Part shown: in pieces, positions 8,868-15,818 of the stretch
How positions within the stretch are numbered: position 1 is the stretch's first letter
How the letters are laid out: each line of letters starts with the position of its first letter
NCBI GenBank assembly: GCA_003213955.1
Contig: QCMG01000001.1
Span: forward strand, 62,001-126,000
Direction of reading: 5' to 3'
DNA length: 64,000 nt
Source of the DNA: Prochlorococcus sp. AG-418-M08
GTDB lineage: Bacteria; Cyanobacteriota; Cyanobacteriia; PCC-6307; Cyanobiaceae
Program-made: the position numbers and the translations under genes
The notes under the pieces: generated by a model
What the model was told of the DNA's origin: nothing
What the model saw: only the letters and a program-made list of their open reading frames with translations
Database searches by the model: none

Positions 8868-9014
8868 ATGTTGAAATCAGAAGAAGGATTAGGTAATAAA
8901 ATCTCTTTTATTCTTTGGAATAGATTCCTATCAAAGTACGATCTTCAAAGTAAATCAAAAACAAAGAATTTAAATCGATTCATTTCAATGAAGCATCCAA
9001 TAATAAAGATTTAA
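8868..9014 (+). CDS. Possible small ORF or gene remnant
   Basis: 48 codons from ATG 8868 (MLKSEEGLGNKISFILWNRF and onward). The frame continues upstream without an ATG to a stop at 8817 (W-E-L-E-K-V-A-K-V-L) and still looks protein-like. That suggests either a gene with a lost start or a non-coding spacer. The 8799-9209 stretch otherwise shows nothing I can name. Confidence 0.25.
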   Translation: MLKSEEGLGNKISFILWNRFLSKYDLQSKSKTKNLNRFISMKHPIIKI

Positions 9015-9209
9015 ATTAAAAGATCCACATGAAGAAAAATAGAAACAGATAAGTTAAAACAAAAACTCTTCAAAAAGAATATTTTTGATATTTGTGTAAA
9101 AGATCTCATAATTTAAAATCATTTGATTTCAAAAATCATATTTGATTGTTAAATAATTGAAGTTATTATTTATTTAAATATTTTTAAGATATCAATATCA
9201 GTTCTTACT

Positions 9210-9482
9210 ATGAAAAGGGCAAAATCTAAGATTAGATTTCTACAATCAATTCTATTCTTAATTTTAGGAATAATTTTAGGAGTCGGAGCTATATGGCCAG
9301 GATTGATCACTCAGACAGGAAGAAAATGTTTTTTGAAAATAATTAAAGATGGTAGTGATGGTAATGTATCTTTAGGAACTATCTTTTCAATAAATCCAAA
9401 TTATCTTTTAAAAATTCATAATGAAAAAAATAAATATAATAAGATATTATTAATAGGGGATTTTTGTTTTAGAGAATTATAA
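9210..9482 (+). CDS. Small membrane-anchored protein
   Basis: 90 residues: a basic N-terminus, one membrane helix (LFLILGIILGVGAIWPGL) and a short soluble tail with two Cys. It starts at ATG 9210. It has no recognised family and no operon partner. Confidence 0.5.
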   Translation: MKRAKSKIRFLQSILFLILGIILGVGAIWPGLITQTGRKCFLKIIKDGSDGNVSLGTIFSINPNYLLKIHNEKNKYNKILLIGDFCFREL

Positions 9483-9603
9483 ATTAAATTGATTTATGTA
9501 AAAAAATTTTATTTCTGGAGATTTGTCTTGATATCAACGATTAAATAATTTTAAAGTTTATGAAGTTTTTATGGTGACTTATGGTTTTCTTCTAGGAACC
9601 AAG

Positions 9604-9617
9604 AGGGGTGGGATCCA
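9604..9617 (-). repeat. Possible tRNA 3'-end fragment (att remnant)
   Basis: GAGGGGTGGGATCC on the plus strand resembles, in the same orientation, the 3' end of the tRNA-Ser gene one kilobase away (GGAGGGGGTGGGATTC), with one missing G and one T-to-C change. It could be a degraded attachment site, but it is short and may be chance. Confidence 0.3.
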
Positions 9618-9697
9618 AAAAAAAGTATCAGAGATAAGCTAATCTTAAAGTCTAATTGAAGGCTTTTAATTTCTAGAAATGTATTATTGTAGATTTT

Positions 9698-10267
9698 TTA
9701 TTTAATGATATTACCTAAATATTTTATTAGATTAAATTTTTTGAATAATTTCATAAGAATCCTAACTATTAGGAAAGTAATAGATGTAATGGATATAATT
9801 GACAAAAATCTGACAATTGATAAATCTAATCCGTAATTAATCAAAATCTTTGAGAGGAAATCAACTTTTGTTGCGAAGTAATAATAAAGTATTTGCCATG
9901 GAAGGATTGCAATATTATTGATAATAAATGTTTTTCTTAGAGGGAAATTTATAAAGCCTAAGAAGATATTTAATATTCTGGTAACAAATAAATTAGACAG
10001 TCTAATTAACAATATATCTTTTGTTTTTATTGATTTGTATTTAATTTTTATATGTGAAATTTTGTTTCCTAAGTTGAAAAGATTTATTTTTTTACTTCTT
10101 AACAAACAACCCAAATTGTAATGAATAAGAATTTTTAAATTAGATGCTACTGTTACAGCTATAAACCCATCAATGAAACCAAGTTTGGAGTAGTAATAAA
10201 TTGCTAAAGGAAGAGAAGGAAAAGGTGTTAATGAAACTAAACATATTATTAAAATTGCGGATATCAT
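9698..10267 (-). CDS. VTT/DedA-like membrane protein
   Basis: 189 residues with about five membrane segments. The segment PFPSLPLAIYYYSKLGFIDG and the later GFINFPLRKTFIINNIAILPW resemble the SNARE-associated (VTT) domain of DedA/TVP38 proteins, where a re-entrant loop with Pro and Gly is conserved. Members are lipid scramblases or transporters. The match is by pattern only. It is a single gene between a spacer and the tRNA-Ser region. Confidence 0.5.
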   Translation of the reverse strand: MISAILIICLVSLTPFPSLPLAIYYYSKLGFIDGFIAVTVASNLKILIHYNLGCLLRSKKINLFNLGNKISHIKIKYKSIKTKDILLIRLSNLFVTRILNIFLGFINFPLRKTFIINNIAILPWQILYYYFATKVDFLSKILINYGLDLSIVRFLSIISITSITFLIVRILMKLFKKFNLIKYLGNIIK

Positions 10268-10615
10268 TTGTTATGCAAAAATGAATGAAAAATTAAACGA
10301 TGATTAAAATCCTGAGTTTTTAATTGTAGAATTACAAATAAATTTTATAAAGCCTAACACTAAGGAAAATAGGTGAGCTTTATCTAACTTTAAGTCTAAA
10401 TGAAAACTAATGAAAACCCATTGCAAGATCTACTCATTTAGATTACTCAAATACCATAGTAAATCTTATATTAGATATTTGACTTTTTTGAATGTTCATA
10501 CAGATCTATGAAAGGCTAATTTTCTCAAATTTTGCCAAGCTAGCTTGATAATAAAGTTCAGAATTAATTCGAAAGCAAAGGATACTTATTACAACTTCTG
10601 ACAATGATTTTGAAA
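10268..10615. other. 348-base spacer before tRNA-Ser
   Basis: No gene or clear RNA is seen. This is the 3' flank of the minus-strand tRNA, where a tRNA-targeting element would be expected to sit. I saw no full repeat of the tRNA 3' end in it. Confidence 0.4.
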
Positions 10616-10702
10616 CGGAGGGGGTGGGATTCGAACCCACGGTACCCTTGCAGATACGCTAGTTTTCAAGACTAGAGCCTTAAACCACTCGACCACCCCT
10701 CC
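10616..10702 (-). tRNA. tRNA-Ser (UGA)
   Basis: An 87-base gene with a perfect acceptor stem (GGAGGGG / CCCCTCC, discriminator G), anticodon loop CTTGAAA giving anticodon TGA, the long variable arm of class II tRNAs, and a T-arm with GGTTCGAATCC. CCA is not encoded. It borders the genomic island, with an integrase 210 bases away on its 5' side. Confidence 0.97.
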
Positions 10703-10820
10703 AACGGGTTATTCAGTTGTATCCGAACTATTAATATATATCATAAGAAGTCAGTCATAGTCAAGTAATTCACCTAATTGCAGCGGTTCTCAGGAGTTAT
10801 AAAATGAAAACATTTTTTGG

Positions 10821-10857
10821 TTGACAGAATATAGGTGTACTTGCACGGATTAGTACA
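10821..10857 (+). promoter_or_regulatory. Integrase upstream region with inverted repeat
   Basis: TTGACA at 10821-10826 may be a -35 element. Just downstream is the inverted repeat TGTAC-N12-GTACA (10836-10857), a candidate operator for the integrase gene. The assignment is by pattern only. Confidence 0.35.
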
Positions 10858-10912
10858 TAATAGTTAGAATTAGTCCACCGAGGTTAGTCCTCCAACAAAA
10901 ACCATCCGAACA

Positions 10913-12094
10913 ATGGCTAATCTGTTTGAACTTTTAAAGGCAAAAGTTTCAGCTACCAATGATGTATTAAAAAGAAAAAAAGTTGGAGTAACTATATATA
11001 TAAAGAAAGATGCTTTTGCCCTAAGGGCATCACTACCTTCAAAAGATGGTCAATCTAATCAGAATATTCAACAATGGGTATCCATTGGATTAAAAGCTGA
11101 CCAGAAAAATATCAAAGAAGCAGTAAGGTTATCTGAAAAATTAGGGGAGGAGAAAAGGGCTGGATTATTTAAATGGATTGATTGGGAGAAGAAGAATGAA
11201 GAGCCTGTTGAGTTAATCAAAGAAAGTAGAAAAGTTGGAGATATTATCAAAAGATTTGAAAAGGATTTTTGGAGTGCTGAAGATAAAGACAAAAATAATA
11301 ACCAGAACATTGCTGGTTGGAAACAGATTGAAGGTTATTTATTAAAGATGGAAAAACATAAAATTCTTAATTATGAAAATATTGTTGAACTTGCAAACAA
11401 GGCACCAGCTGGATCAAAGAAGAAGGCGGATACTGCAAAGCATTTTTTGCGATTAGCTAAGTTTGCAGAAATACCAAATTTGAGGAAACTCCAGGAATGG
11501 TCAACAGCTACTCAAAAGGCTTATAAAGATGATGCTAAAAAGAGATCCAGAAAAAGATTGAAAGATGAGGAATATTTATATCATGTTCGTTTATTGAGAG
11601 AAGACCCAATATGGGGTTGGGCATTAGCTGCTCAATTTGTATTCGGTACTAGGACTTCTGAAATATGGAGTATCAAACCATTTGAAGAATCTGGAAAGAT
11701 TATGGCTGAAGTTTTGACAGTTCCAAAGAGTGAAGAGCCATCAGAATGGAGAGTCACTCCAGCATTAAAACAGGAATGGGCAAGAACTCTAGATATTTTG
11801 AATATATATAAGGAATTTAGTATTGATAAAACTGAAGATTATGACTCGGCATTTTTAAAGTCATTAAATAGAAGATTTACTAAATGGTTAGCAAAAAAGA
11901 CCAATCATTCATTTCAGGCATATGACCTAAGACACGCTTATGGTTATCGCACTGCAAATATGAATATCAATACTGCATCAGCATCAAAATTTATGGGTCA
12001 TAGTGAAGCTGTTCATACCGCAACTTATCAAAAGGGATATGACAAACAAGATGTTTTAAAGACATTAAATTTATTAGCCCAGCAACAACAATAG
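10913..12094 (+). CDS. Tyrosine recombinase / integrase
   Basis: 393 residues. The C-terminal catalytic domain shows the tyrosine-recombinase set: Arg in FGTRTSEIW, the box AYDLRHAYGYR, MGHSEAVHTATY with the conserved GH, and the presumed nucleophile Tyr in TATYQKGY. The box-II His is Tyr here (YDLR), as in other cyanobacterial integrases. The N-terminus is a Lys-rich SAM-like/arm-binding region. Its place beside tRNA-Ser marks the start of an integrated element, most likely of the tycheposon type. The start ATG is close to a leader with an inverted repeat. Confidence 0.9.
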   Translation: MANLFELLKAKVSATNDVLKRKKVGVTIYIKKDAFALRASLPSKDGQSNQNIQQWVSIGLKADQKNIKEAVRLSEKLGEEKRAGLFKWIDWEKKNEEPVELIKESRKVGDIIKRFEKDFWSAEDKDKNNNQNIAGWKQIEGYLLKMEKHKILNYENIVELANKAPAGSKKKADTAKHFLRLAKFAEIPNLRKLQEWSTATQKAYKDDAKKRSRKRLKDEEYLYHVRLLREDPIWGWALAAQFVFGTRTSEIWSIKPFEESGKIMAEVLTVPKSEEPSEWRVTPALKQEWARTLDILNIYKEFSIDKTEDYDSAFLKSLNRRFTKWLAKKTNHSFQAYDLRHAYGYRTANMNINTASASKFMGHSEAVHTATYQKGYDKQDVLKTLNLLAQQQQ

Positions 12095-12187
12095 TTTATT
12101 GACAGATATGCATTTACAAATAAAAACATATTTATAAGTTTTAGTTATTGCAATGGATTAGAGCATATTCTTTCTAACCAAAGAAAA

Positions 12188-12442
12188 TTAATCACACTCT
12201 GTTCCACTCCATGTTTCTCTACAAATCACTTTGAATGACTTTCCCCCAATAGTCCCATTAGTCTCCAACCCACTCCATGTTTCTCTAGTTATGGATTTAA
12301 CTTTTTGACCATTTATCCATCCCGAACACTCTGTTCCACTCCATGTTTCTCTACAAATATATCCTGCCTGAACTGAAGAAAAAATTCCTAACACACCCCC
12401 TAATAAAAAAGTAGCAGCAACTAGTAATTTAGAGATGTTCAT
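12188..12442 (-). CDS. Secreted ETWSG-repeat peptide
   Basis: 84 residues from ATG 12442. A signal peptide (to about QAG) is followed by three copies of a RETWSG(T/L)E unit, two of them flanked by Cys (ICRETWSGTEC). The first and last units are almost identical in DNA. The frame is open further upstream, but a GGAATC-N14-TGAACT promoter motif lies 29 bases before ATG 12442, as for other island genes, which fixes the start. The family is unrecognised. The paired Cys suggest a disulfide-bonded extracytoplasmic peptide. Confidence 0.7.
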   Translation of the reverse strand: MNISKLLVAATFLLGGVLGIFSSVQAGYICRETWSGTECSGWINGQKVKSITRETWSGLETNGTIGGKSFKVICRETWSGTECD

Positions 12443-12470
12443 TTTCTTGAAAATAATTACAATTACTCCT

Positions 12471-12496
12471 AGTTCAAAATTCAGAATAGTGATTCC
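12471..12496 (-). promoter_or_regulatory. Island promoter motif, copy 1
   Basis: Minus strand: GGAATC, 14 bases, TGAACTAG (one mismatch from AGAACTA). Its edge is 29 bases upstream of ATG 12442 of the ETWSG-repeat gene. Confidence 0.6.
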
Positions 12497-12686
12497 AAAA
12501 AATAAAAAGGTCTCCACATAAAAAAGTGTACGGCTCAAGTAATAGAACTTGGCAATCTTTTAATTGTCACTTTGCTTCATATTTTAAATTGGTTTACCTG
12601 TAGATATTAGTAGATAAAAGTTAACTGAAAATATAGTCAAAACTAATCAATTAAATTCTAAGAAATAAAACTATCCATACTTATTT

Positions 12687-13049
12687 ATGGCTTTAGTCAG
12701 TAGAGCTGAAAGGAAAAGACGTAGATGTGTCGCTCTCGAGAGATTAAACTCTGGAATGGGAGTGTCTGAAGTGAACAGAACTCTTGTTAGGGACTACGGA
12801 ATCACTCGCAGAAGTGCGAATCTGGATATTAATTGGGCTAGTGCTCAAATAGTAAAGAACTTAGATAAGTATGAACGTAAAGACCTGATGGCATGGCTTA
12901 TTACACAGACTGAACGGGTATATTTAAAAGCTCTGGAATCTAACCAATTAAGTGCAGCAATTGGAAGTTTAAATTTAATGCACCGAATAACAATAGAAGC
13001 TGCCGAAAAAAAAGCTAACAAACCTTATCACGGCAACTGTAAGTTTTAG
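12687..13049 (+). CDS. Small HTH protein, terminase-small-subunit-like
   Basis: 120 residues. The basic N-terminus (RAERKRRRCVALERLNSG) leads into a helix-turn-helix (MGVSEVNRTLVRDYGITRRSANLDI), and the C-terminal helices (QTERVYLKALESNQLSAAIGSLNLMHRI) have the layout of phage terminase small subunits. It could equally be a transcription regulator of the element. It is near the integrase, in the same direction but separated by the ETWSG gene. ATG 12687 follows an AT-rich leader. Confidence 0.5.
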   Translation: MALVSRAERKRRRCVALERLNSGMGVSEVNRTLVRDYGITRRSANLDINWASAQIVKNLDKYERKDLMAWLITQTERVYLKALESNQLSAAIGSLNLMHRITIEAAEKKANKPYHGNCKF

Positions 13050-13270
13050 TATGTCTCATAGGTCTTGGACATAGCTTTTTAAATTGTTGGACCAAATATT
13101 GGTAATTTTCTAAAACCGGGTCTCAGTCTAAGACGCTAAAAGCATTGGGAATAGGTTGGCCAGTCTCATTAATTAGTGGGTGTACTGTCATGCAAGCAGT
13201 ATTGAAGCCCTAGTACTCTTTTTTATTAATTAATTTTTTTCCATATAAATAAAAGTTGTAAGCTTTTCAT

Positions 13271-13603
13271 TTAATATTTAAAATATTTTTTTAATTTTTT
13301 CTCGCCAGATTTAAGTTCAAAACCAAGATATTGTTTTGTAGATTCCTCATTTCTACAACTTCTAGAATTGATTTCCCTCCAAGCATCTTTTGGTCTCGCG
13401 GATACAATTTCACCATTTTTACGTTTAATATCATAACCATCTATATAACTTTCACTATACTTGTCCCCTTTTTCTTTCCATTTATTGCATGCTTCTTTGG
13501 CATCAAATCTTGAATTGTATTTTCCAAACCAGTTCGCTTCAACAGCAGTAGGTAAAGCAAGTGCAGCTAGTATTGGAATTAGTAAGCGTTTCATTTTTTT
13601 CAT
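13271..13603 (-). CDS. Secreted NWFGKYNSR-family protein (copy A)
   Basis: 110 residues. The signal peptide ends VEA, and the mature protein begins NWFGKYNSRFDAKEACNKW, then has a second Cys (SRSCRNEES) and a closing LGFE segment. A paralogue with the same start lies at 14942-15277. It is downstream of the 70-residue secreted protein in what looks like one transcript. The function is unknown. A second Met (residue 4) is an alternative start. Confidence 0.65.
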   Translation of the reverse strand: MKKMKRLLIPILAALALPTAVEANWFGKYNSRFDAKEACNKWKEKGDKYSESYIDGYDIKRKNGEIVSARPKDAWREINSRSCRNEESTKQYLGFELKSGEKKLKKYFKY

Positions 13604-13619
13604 AAAGCTTAAATTGTTT

Positions 13620-13832
13620 TTAGCACCAAAGTTCGTTATTTACTTCTTCACATTCGATCCAACCATTAGGAGTATTAACCCATTTCCATTCCCCTGCATA
13701 AGCAGAATTTATTAAGGTATTAAATCCCAATAAAGAAATTATTGTTAGAGAAATAATTTTACTTGCTCTTGTAAGAGCTTTCCTATTTCCAATAATTTTG
13801 GACTTTTTGTGTCGATTAAATGAAGTTTGCAT
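13620..13832 (-). CDS. Small secreted Trp/Cys protein
   Basis: 70 residues from ATG 13832: a basic N-terminus, a signal peptide (IISLTIISLLGFNTLINSAYA) and a short mature part WKWVNTPNGWIECEEVNNELWC with two Cys. The frame stays open to 13907, but the island promoter motif sits at 13881-13905, so the longer start would lie inside the promoter. It is followed after 16 bases by the NWFGKYNSR protein. Confidence 0.6.
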   Translation of the reverse strand: MQTSFNRHKKSKIIGNRKALTRASKIISLTIISLLGFNTLINSAYAGEWKWVNTPNGWIECEEVNNELWC

Positions 13833-13880
13833 TTTAAGAAGTAGTAAATAGTAGGCGTAATATTTCATACAACTTATTCT

Positions 13881-13905
13881 TGTTCTGAAAATTTTAGATG
13901 ATTCC
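13881..13905 (-). promoter_or_regulatory. Island promoter motif, copy 2
   Basis: Minus strand: GGAATC, 13 bases, AGAACAAG. This is the only copy with a 13-base spacer. It lies 48 bases upstream of ATG 13832. Confidence 0.5.
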
Positions 13906-13956
13906 AAAAAAAATATATTTGAGGAAATAGAATTGGAAGTTTTTTATTCTTTTTGT

Positions 13957-13988
13957 TGCCTCCGGAGTATTAGATCGAAGGTTCGAAT
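13957..13988 (+). other. Degenerate 3' half of tRNA-Arg (CCG)
   Basis: TGCCTCCGGAG, seven bases, then TCGAAGGTTCGAAT. This matches the anticodon loop (CTCCGGA, anticodon CCG) and T-arm of bacterial tRNA-Arg(CCG) at the correct distance. The 3' strand of the anticodon stem and the acceptor end are lost (AT-rich instead). It is not functional. It is best explained as an attachment-site remnant of an element that once used tRNA-Arg. Confidence 0.6.
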
Positions 13989-14001
13989 TATTTTTTGTTA
14001 G

Positions 14002-14376
14002 TTAATATTTGTCCAATATTCTCTTTGGTCCCTCGAGTATATATGCTTTATTGAAACAAGTTCCATAAAAGGTGACATAACCATCTTTTATTGTGCTTTT
14101 CCGATAAATATTTTCGTAAATAATATCGTAAGAATATTCATTTACATCTATTACTTTTACTCCTTTTGAAAGTAATTGATTAAGTTCTTTTTTAGAAATA
14201 GATTTTTCTAGACATTTTTTAGTAATGAGTGGACGTACTCTTTCTTTAAAAACACGTCCGACGCGATCAGTTACTTCAACTTGTTTTTGAATTTTTTTAG
14301 AGCATCCTGAAAGTAAGGTTGAAGATATCAATAAAAAAAATATCGATTTATTTCTTAAAGAGATCAAACTTTTCAT
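14002..14376 (-). CDS. Putative lipoprotein
   Basis: 124 residues. The signal peptide ends in the lipobox LLSGC, so the Cys is probably lipid-modified. The rest is a charged domain with two more Cys (KKCLEKS, GTCFNKAY). ATG 14376 is preferred over the upstream Met at 14391. It follows the sigma-like gene on the same strand with a short gap, so it may be co-transcribed with it. The family is unrecognised. Confidence 0.55.
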   Translation of the reverse strand: MKSLISLRNKSIFFLLISSTLLSGCSKKIQKQVEVTDRVGRVFKERVRPLITKKCLEKSISKKELNQLLSKGVKVIDVNEYSYDIIYENIYRKSTIKDGYVTFYGTCFNKAYILEGPKRILDKY

Positions 14377-14417
14377 TTTTAATAAAAGCATTATCTAATT
14401 CTTTCCATAATAATTAA

Positions 14418-14837
14418 TCAAAGTTCATTCTTAAAAAAAGCAAGAATAATTCTTTCTGTAACCTGGCTAATATTATCCAGTTTCCATTCTTCCTTCAATG
14501 ATCGAAGCTTTTTGATTAATTTATTGTGCATTTGCAATCTGATTTCATTGTAAGCATCTTCGTTCTCCTGTCTTAATTTCTCTTTTTGAGAAATATCTCT
14601 AAGTCTTTTCATTCCCGTTTCCCAGTTTTTCTGGATTGTTTCTTTTGACTCATTTAATAATTCTGATATTTCATCATTTGTATGCATAATTTCATAAGGC
14701 TCTCCTAAACCTAAACTTAGTCGAAGAACATCTCTTTCTAATGAAGGAAAAGATTCTATTTGTTTAGAGATAAATTCTAAAGAATCAATTTCTGGTTTTT
14801 TATTCTTGCGAATTGGAACTACTTTATTTTCATCCAT
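14418..14837 (-). CDS. Sigma-70 region-4-like regulator
   Basis: 139 residues. FPSLERDVLRLSLGLGEPYE, then NDEISELLNESKETIQKNWETGMKRLRDI, matches the layout of sigma-70 region 4 (L-ERDVL-L-LGL ... EI-ELL--S-ETI ... KRLR), the part that reads the -35 element. Region 2 is absent, so it is not a full sigma factor. The C-terminal helices (LIKKLRSLKEEWKLDNISQVTERIIL) may be a partner-binding domain. It lies inside the island, where a shared promoter motif occurs, and is a candidate regulator of it. Confidence 0.55.
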   Translation of the reverse strand: MDENKVVPIRKNKKPEIDSLEFISKQIESFPSLERDVLRLSLGLGEPYEIMHTNDEISELLNESKETIQKNWETGMKRLRDISQKEKLRQENEDAYNEIRLQMHNKLIKKLRSLKEEWKLDNISQVTERIILAFFKNEL

Positions 14838-14941
14838 AATATTTACTACTGATAAAATCAGATATTAAGATCAAAGATAATAATGATAAAAACTGACAAA
14901 ATTAAAGTTTTTGATAAGTGTGAAAGAAATAAGCGTTTCAT

Positions 14942-15277
14942 TTAAAACTTAAAGTTCTTAACGACTTTTTCTTTTAACTGTCTTAGTTCTTGTCTATACA
15001 AAATTGCACTGTAGAATTTTCTATTTACTCCTTTCGTTTCAAAACCTAAAATTTGATTTGTATCGGCTTCTAGGCTACATCTTCGACTATAACCATCGAA
15101 TTTATTTCCATAAGAATTTTCATATTCGTATTTAAAACCTTTGAAAACCCATTTTTTGCATGCTTCTTTGGCTTCATATCTTGAATTGTATTTACCAAAC
15201 CAATTTGCCTCAACAGAAGTAGGTAAAGCTAAAGCAGATAGGAGTGGTAGTAATAAGAGAAATTTCTTCATTTGCAT
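14942..15277 (-). CDS. Secreted NWFGKYNSR-family protein (copy B)
   Basis: 111 residues. The signal peptide ends VEA; the mature start NWFGKYNSRYEAKEACKKW is nearly the same as in copy A (13271-13603), then the two diverge apart from a shared Cys and LGFE. It is nine bases downstream of the 138-residue secreted protein and probably in one transcript driven by the motif at 15731. The start may be Met1 or Met3. Confidence 0.65.
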   Translation of the reverse strand: MQMKKFLLLLPLLSALALPTSVEANWFGKYNSRYEAKEACKKWVFKGFKYEYENSYGNKFDGYSRRCSLEADTNQILGFETKGVNRKFYSAILYRQELRQLKEKVVKNFKF

Positions 15278-15286
15278 TTAACCTTT

Positions 15287-15703
15287 TTAGTTCATTAATT
15301 CATCTGTTAGTATTTTTTGCATTTTTATCTGATCAGTATCTACCATTGTTCTGCAATCTACCTGAAATAGAAAAGATATTTTTTCAGCAACCTTTTGTAC
15401 TTTAGAAACCTTCAAAATTTCTTTTGGAATATTAAGAGCACCTAATGCATCAGCCATTGCTTTATCACCTTCAAATTTAGTAATTAAATTTCTTCTTTCT
15501 AAACACTTCATGGAACCTAATGCTCCTGTGGCAGCAGCCTTTTGCATGTATGTAAAACTCGAATTAGATTTTATACACCCTGCATAATCCTTTGCATTAA
15601 AGCAAATTTTATGTACCTCCTCATCATGAGACCTAACTCCTATTGGCACTAATAAAGGAAGAAAAATAGACATAACTAAAAAATTTTTTAAAAATTTTTT
15701 CAT
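15287..15703 (-). CDS. Secreted Cys-containing protein, unknown
   Basis: 138 residues with a signal peptide (LVMSIFLPLLVPIGV) and a helical mature part with four Cys (HKICFNAKDYAGC, SMKCLERR, VDCRTM). The family is unrecognised. It is the first gene after island promoter motif copy 3, 28 bases upstream, and probably runs with the NWFGKYNSR protein. Confidence 0.6.
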   Translation of the reverse strand: MKKFLKNFLVMSIFLPLLVPIGVRSHDEEVHKICFNAKDYAGCIKSNSSFTYMQKAAATGALGSMKCLERRNLITKFEGDKAMADALGALNIPKEILKVSKVQKVAEKISFLFQVDCRTMVDTDQIKMQKILTDELMN

Positions 15704-15730
15704 TAAATTTTTTTGAATCTATATCTTATT

Positions 15731-15756
15731 AGTTCTGACAGAACTGTTACGATTCC
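15731..15756 (-). promoter_or_regulatory. Island promoter motif, copy 3
   Basis: Minus strand: GGAATC, 14 bases, AGAACTAA. It lies 28 bases upstream of ATG 15703. Confidence 0.65.
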
Positions 15757-15818
15757 ATTCTCATTTTGAGGATTCTTTCAACAGTAATTAAAGATAAAAA
15801 TTATCTAATAAAAGTTAA

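Noticed and set aside
9918-10121. Plus-strand frame opposite the VTT protein gene
   Set aside because: It is the antisense shadow of hydrophobic coding sequence.
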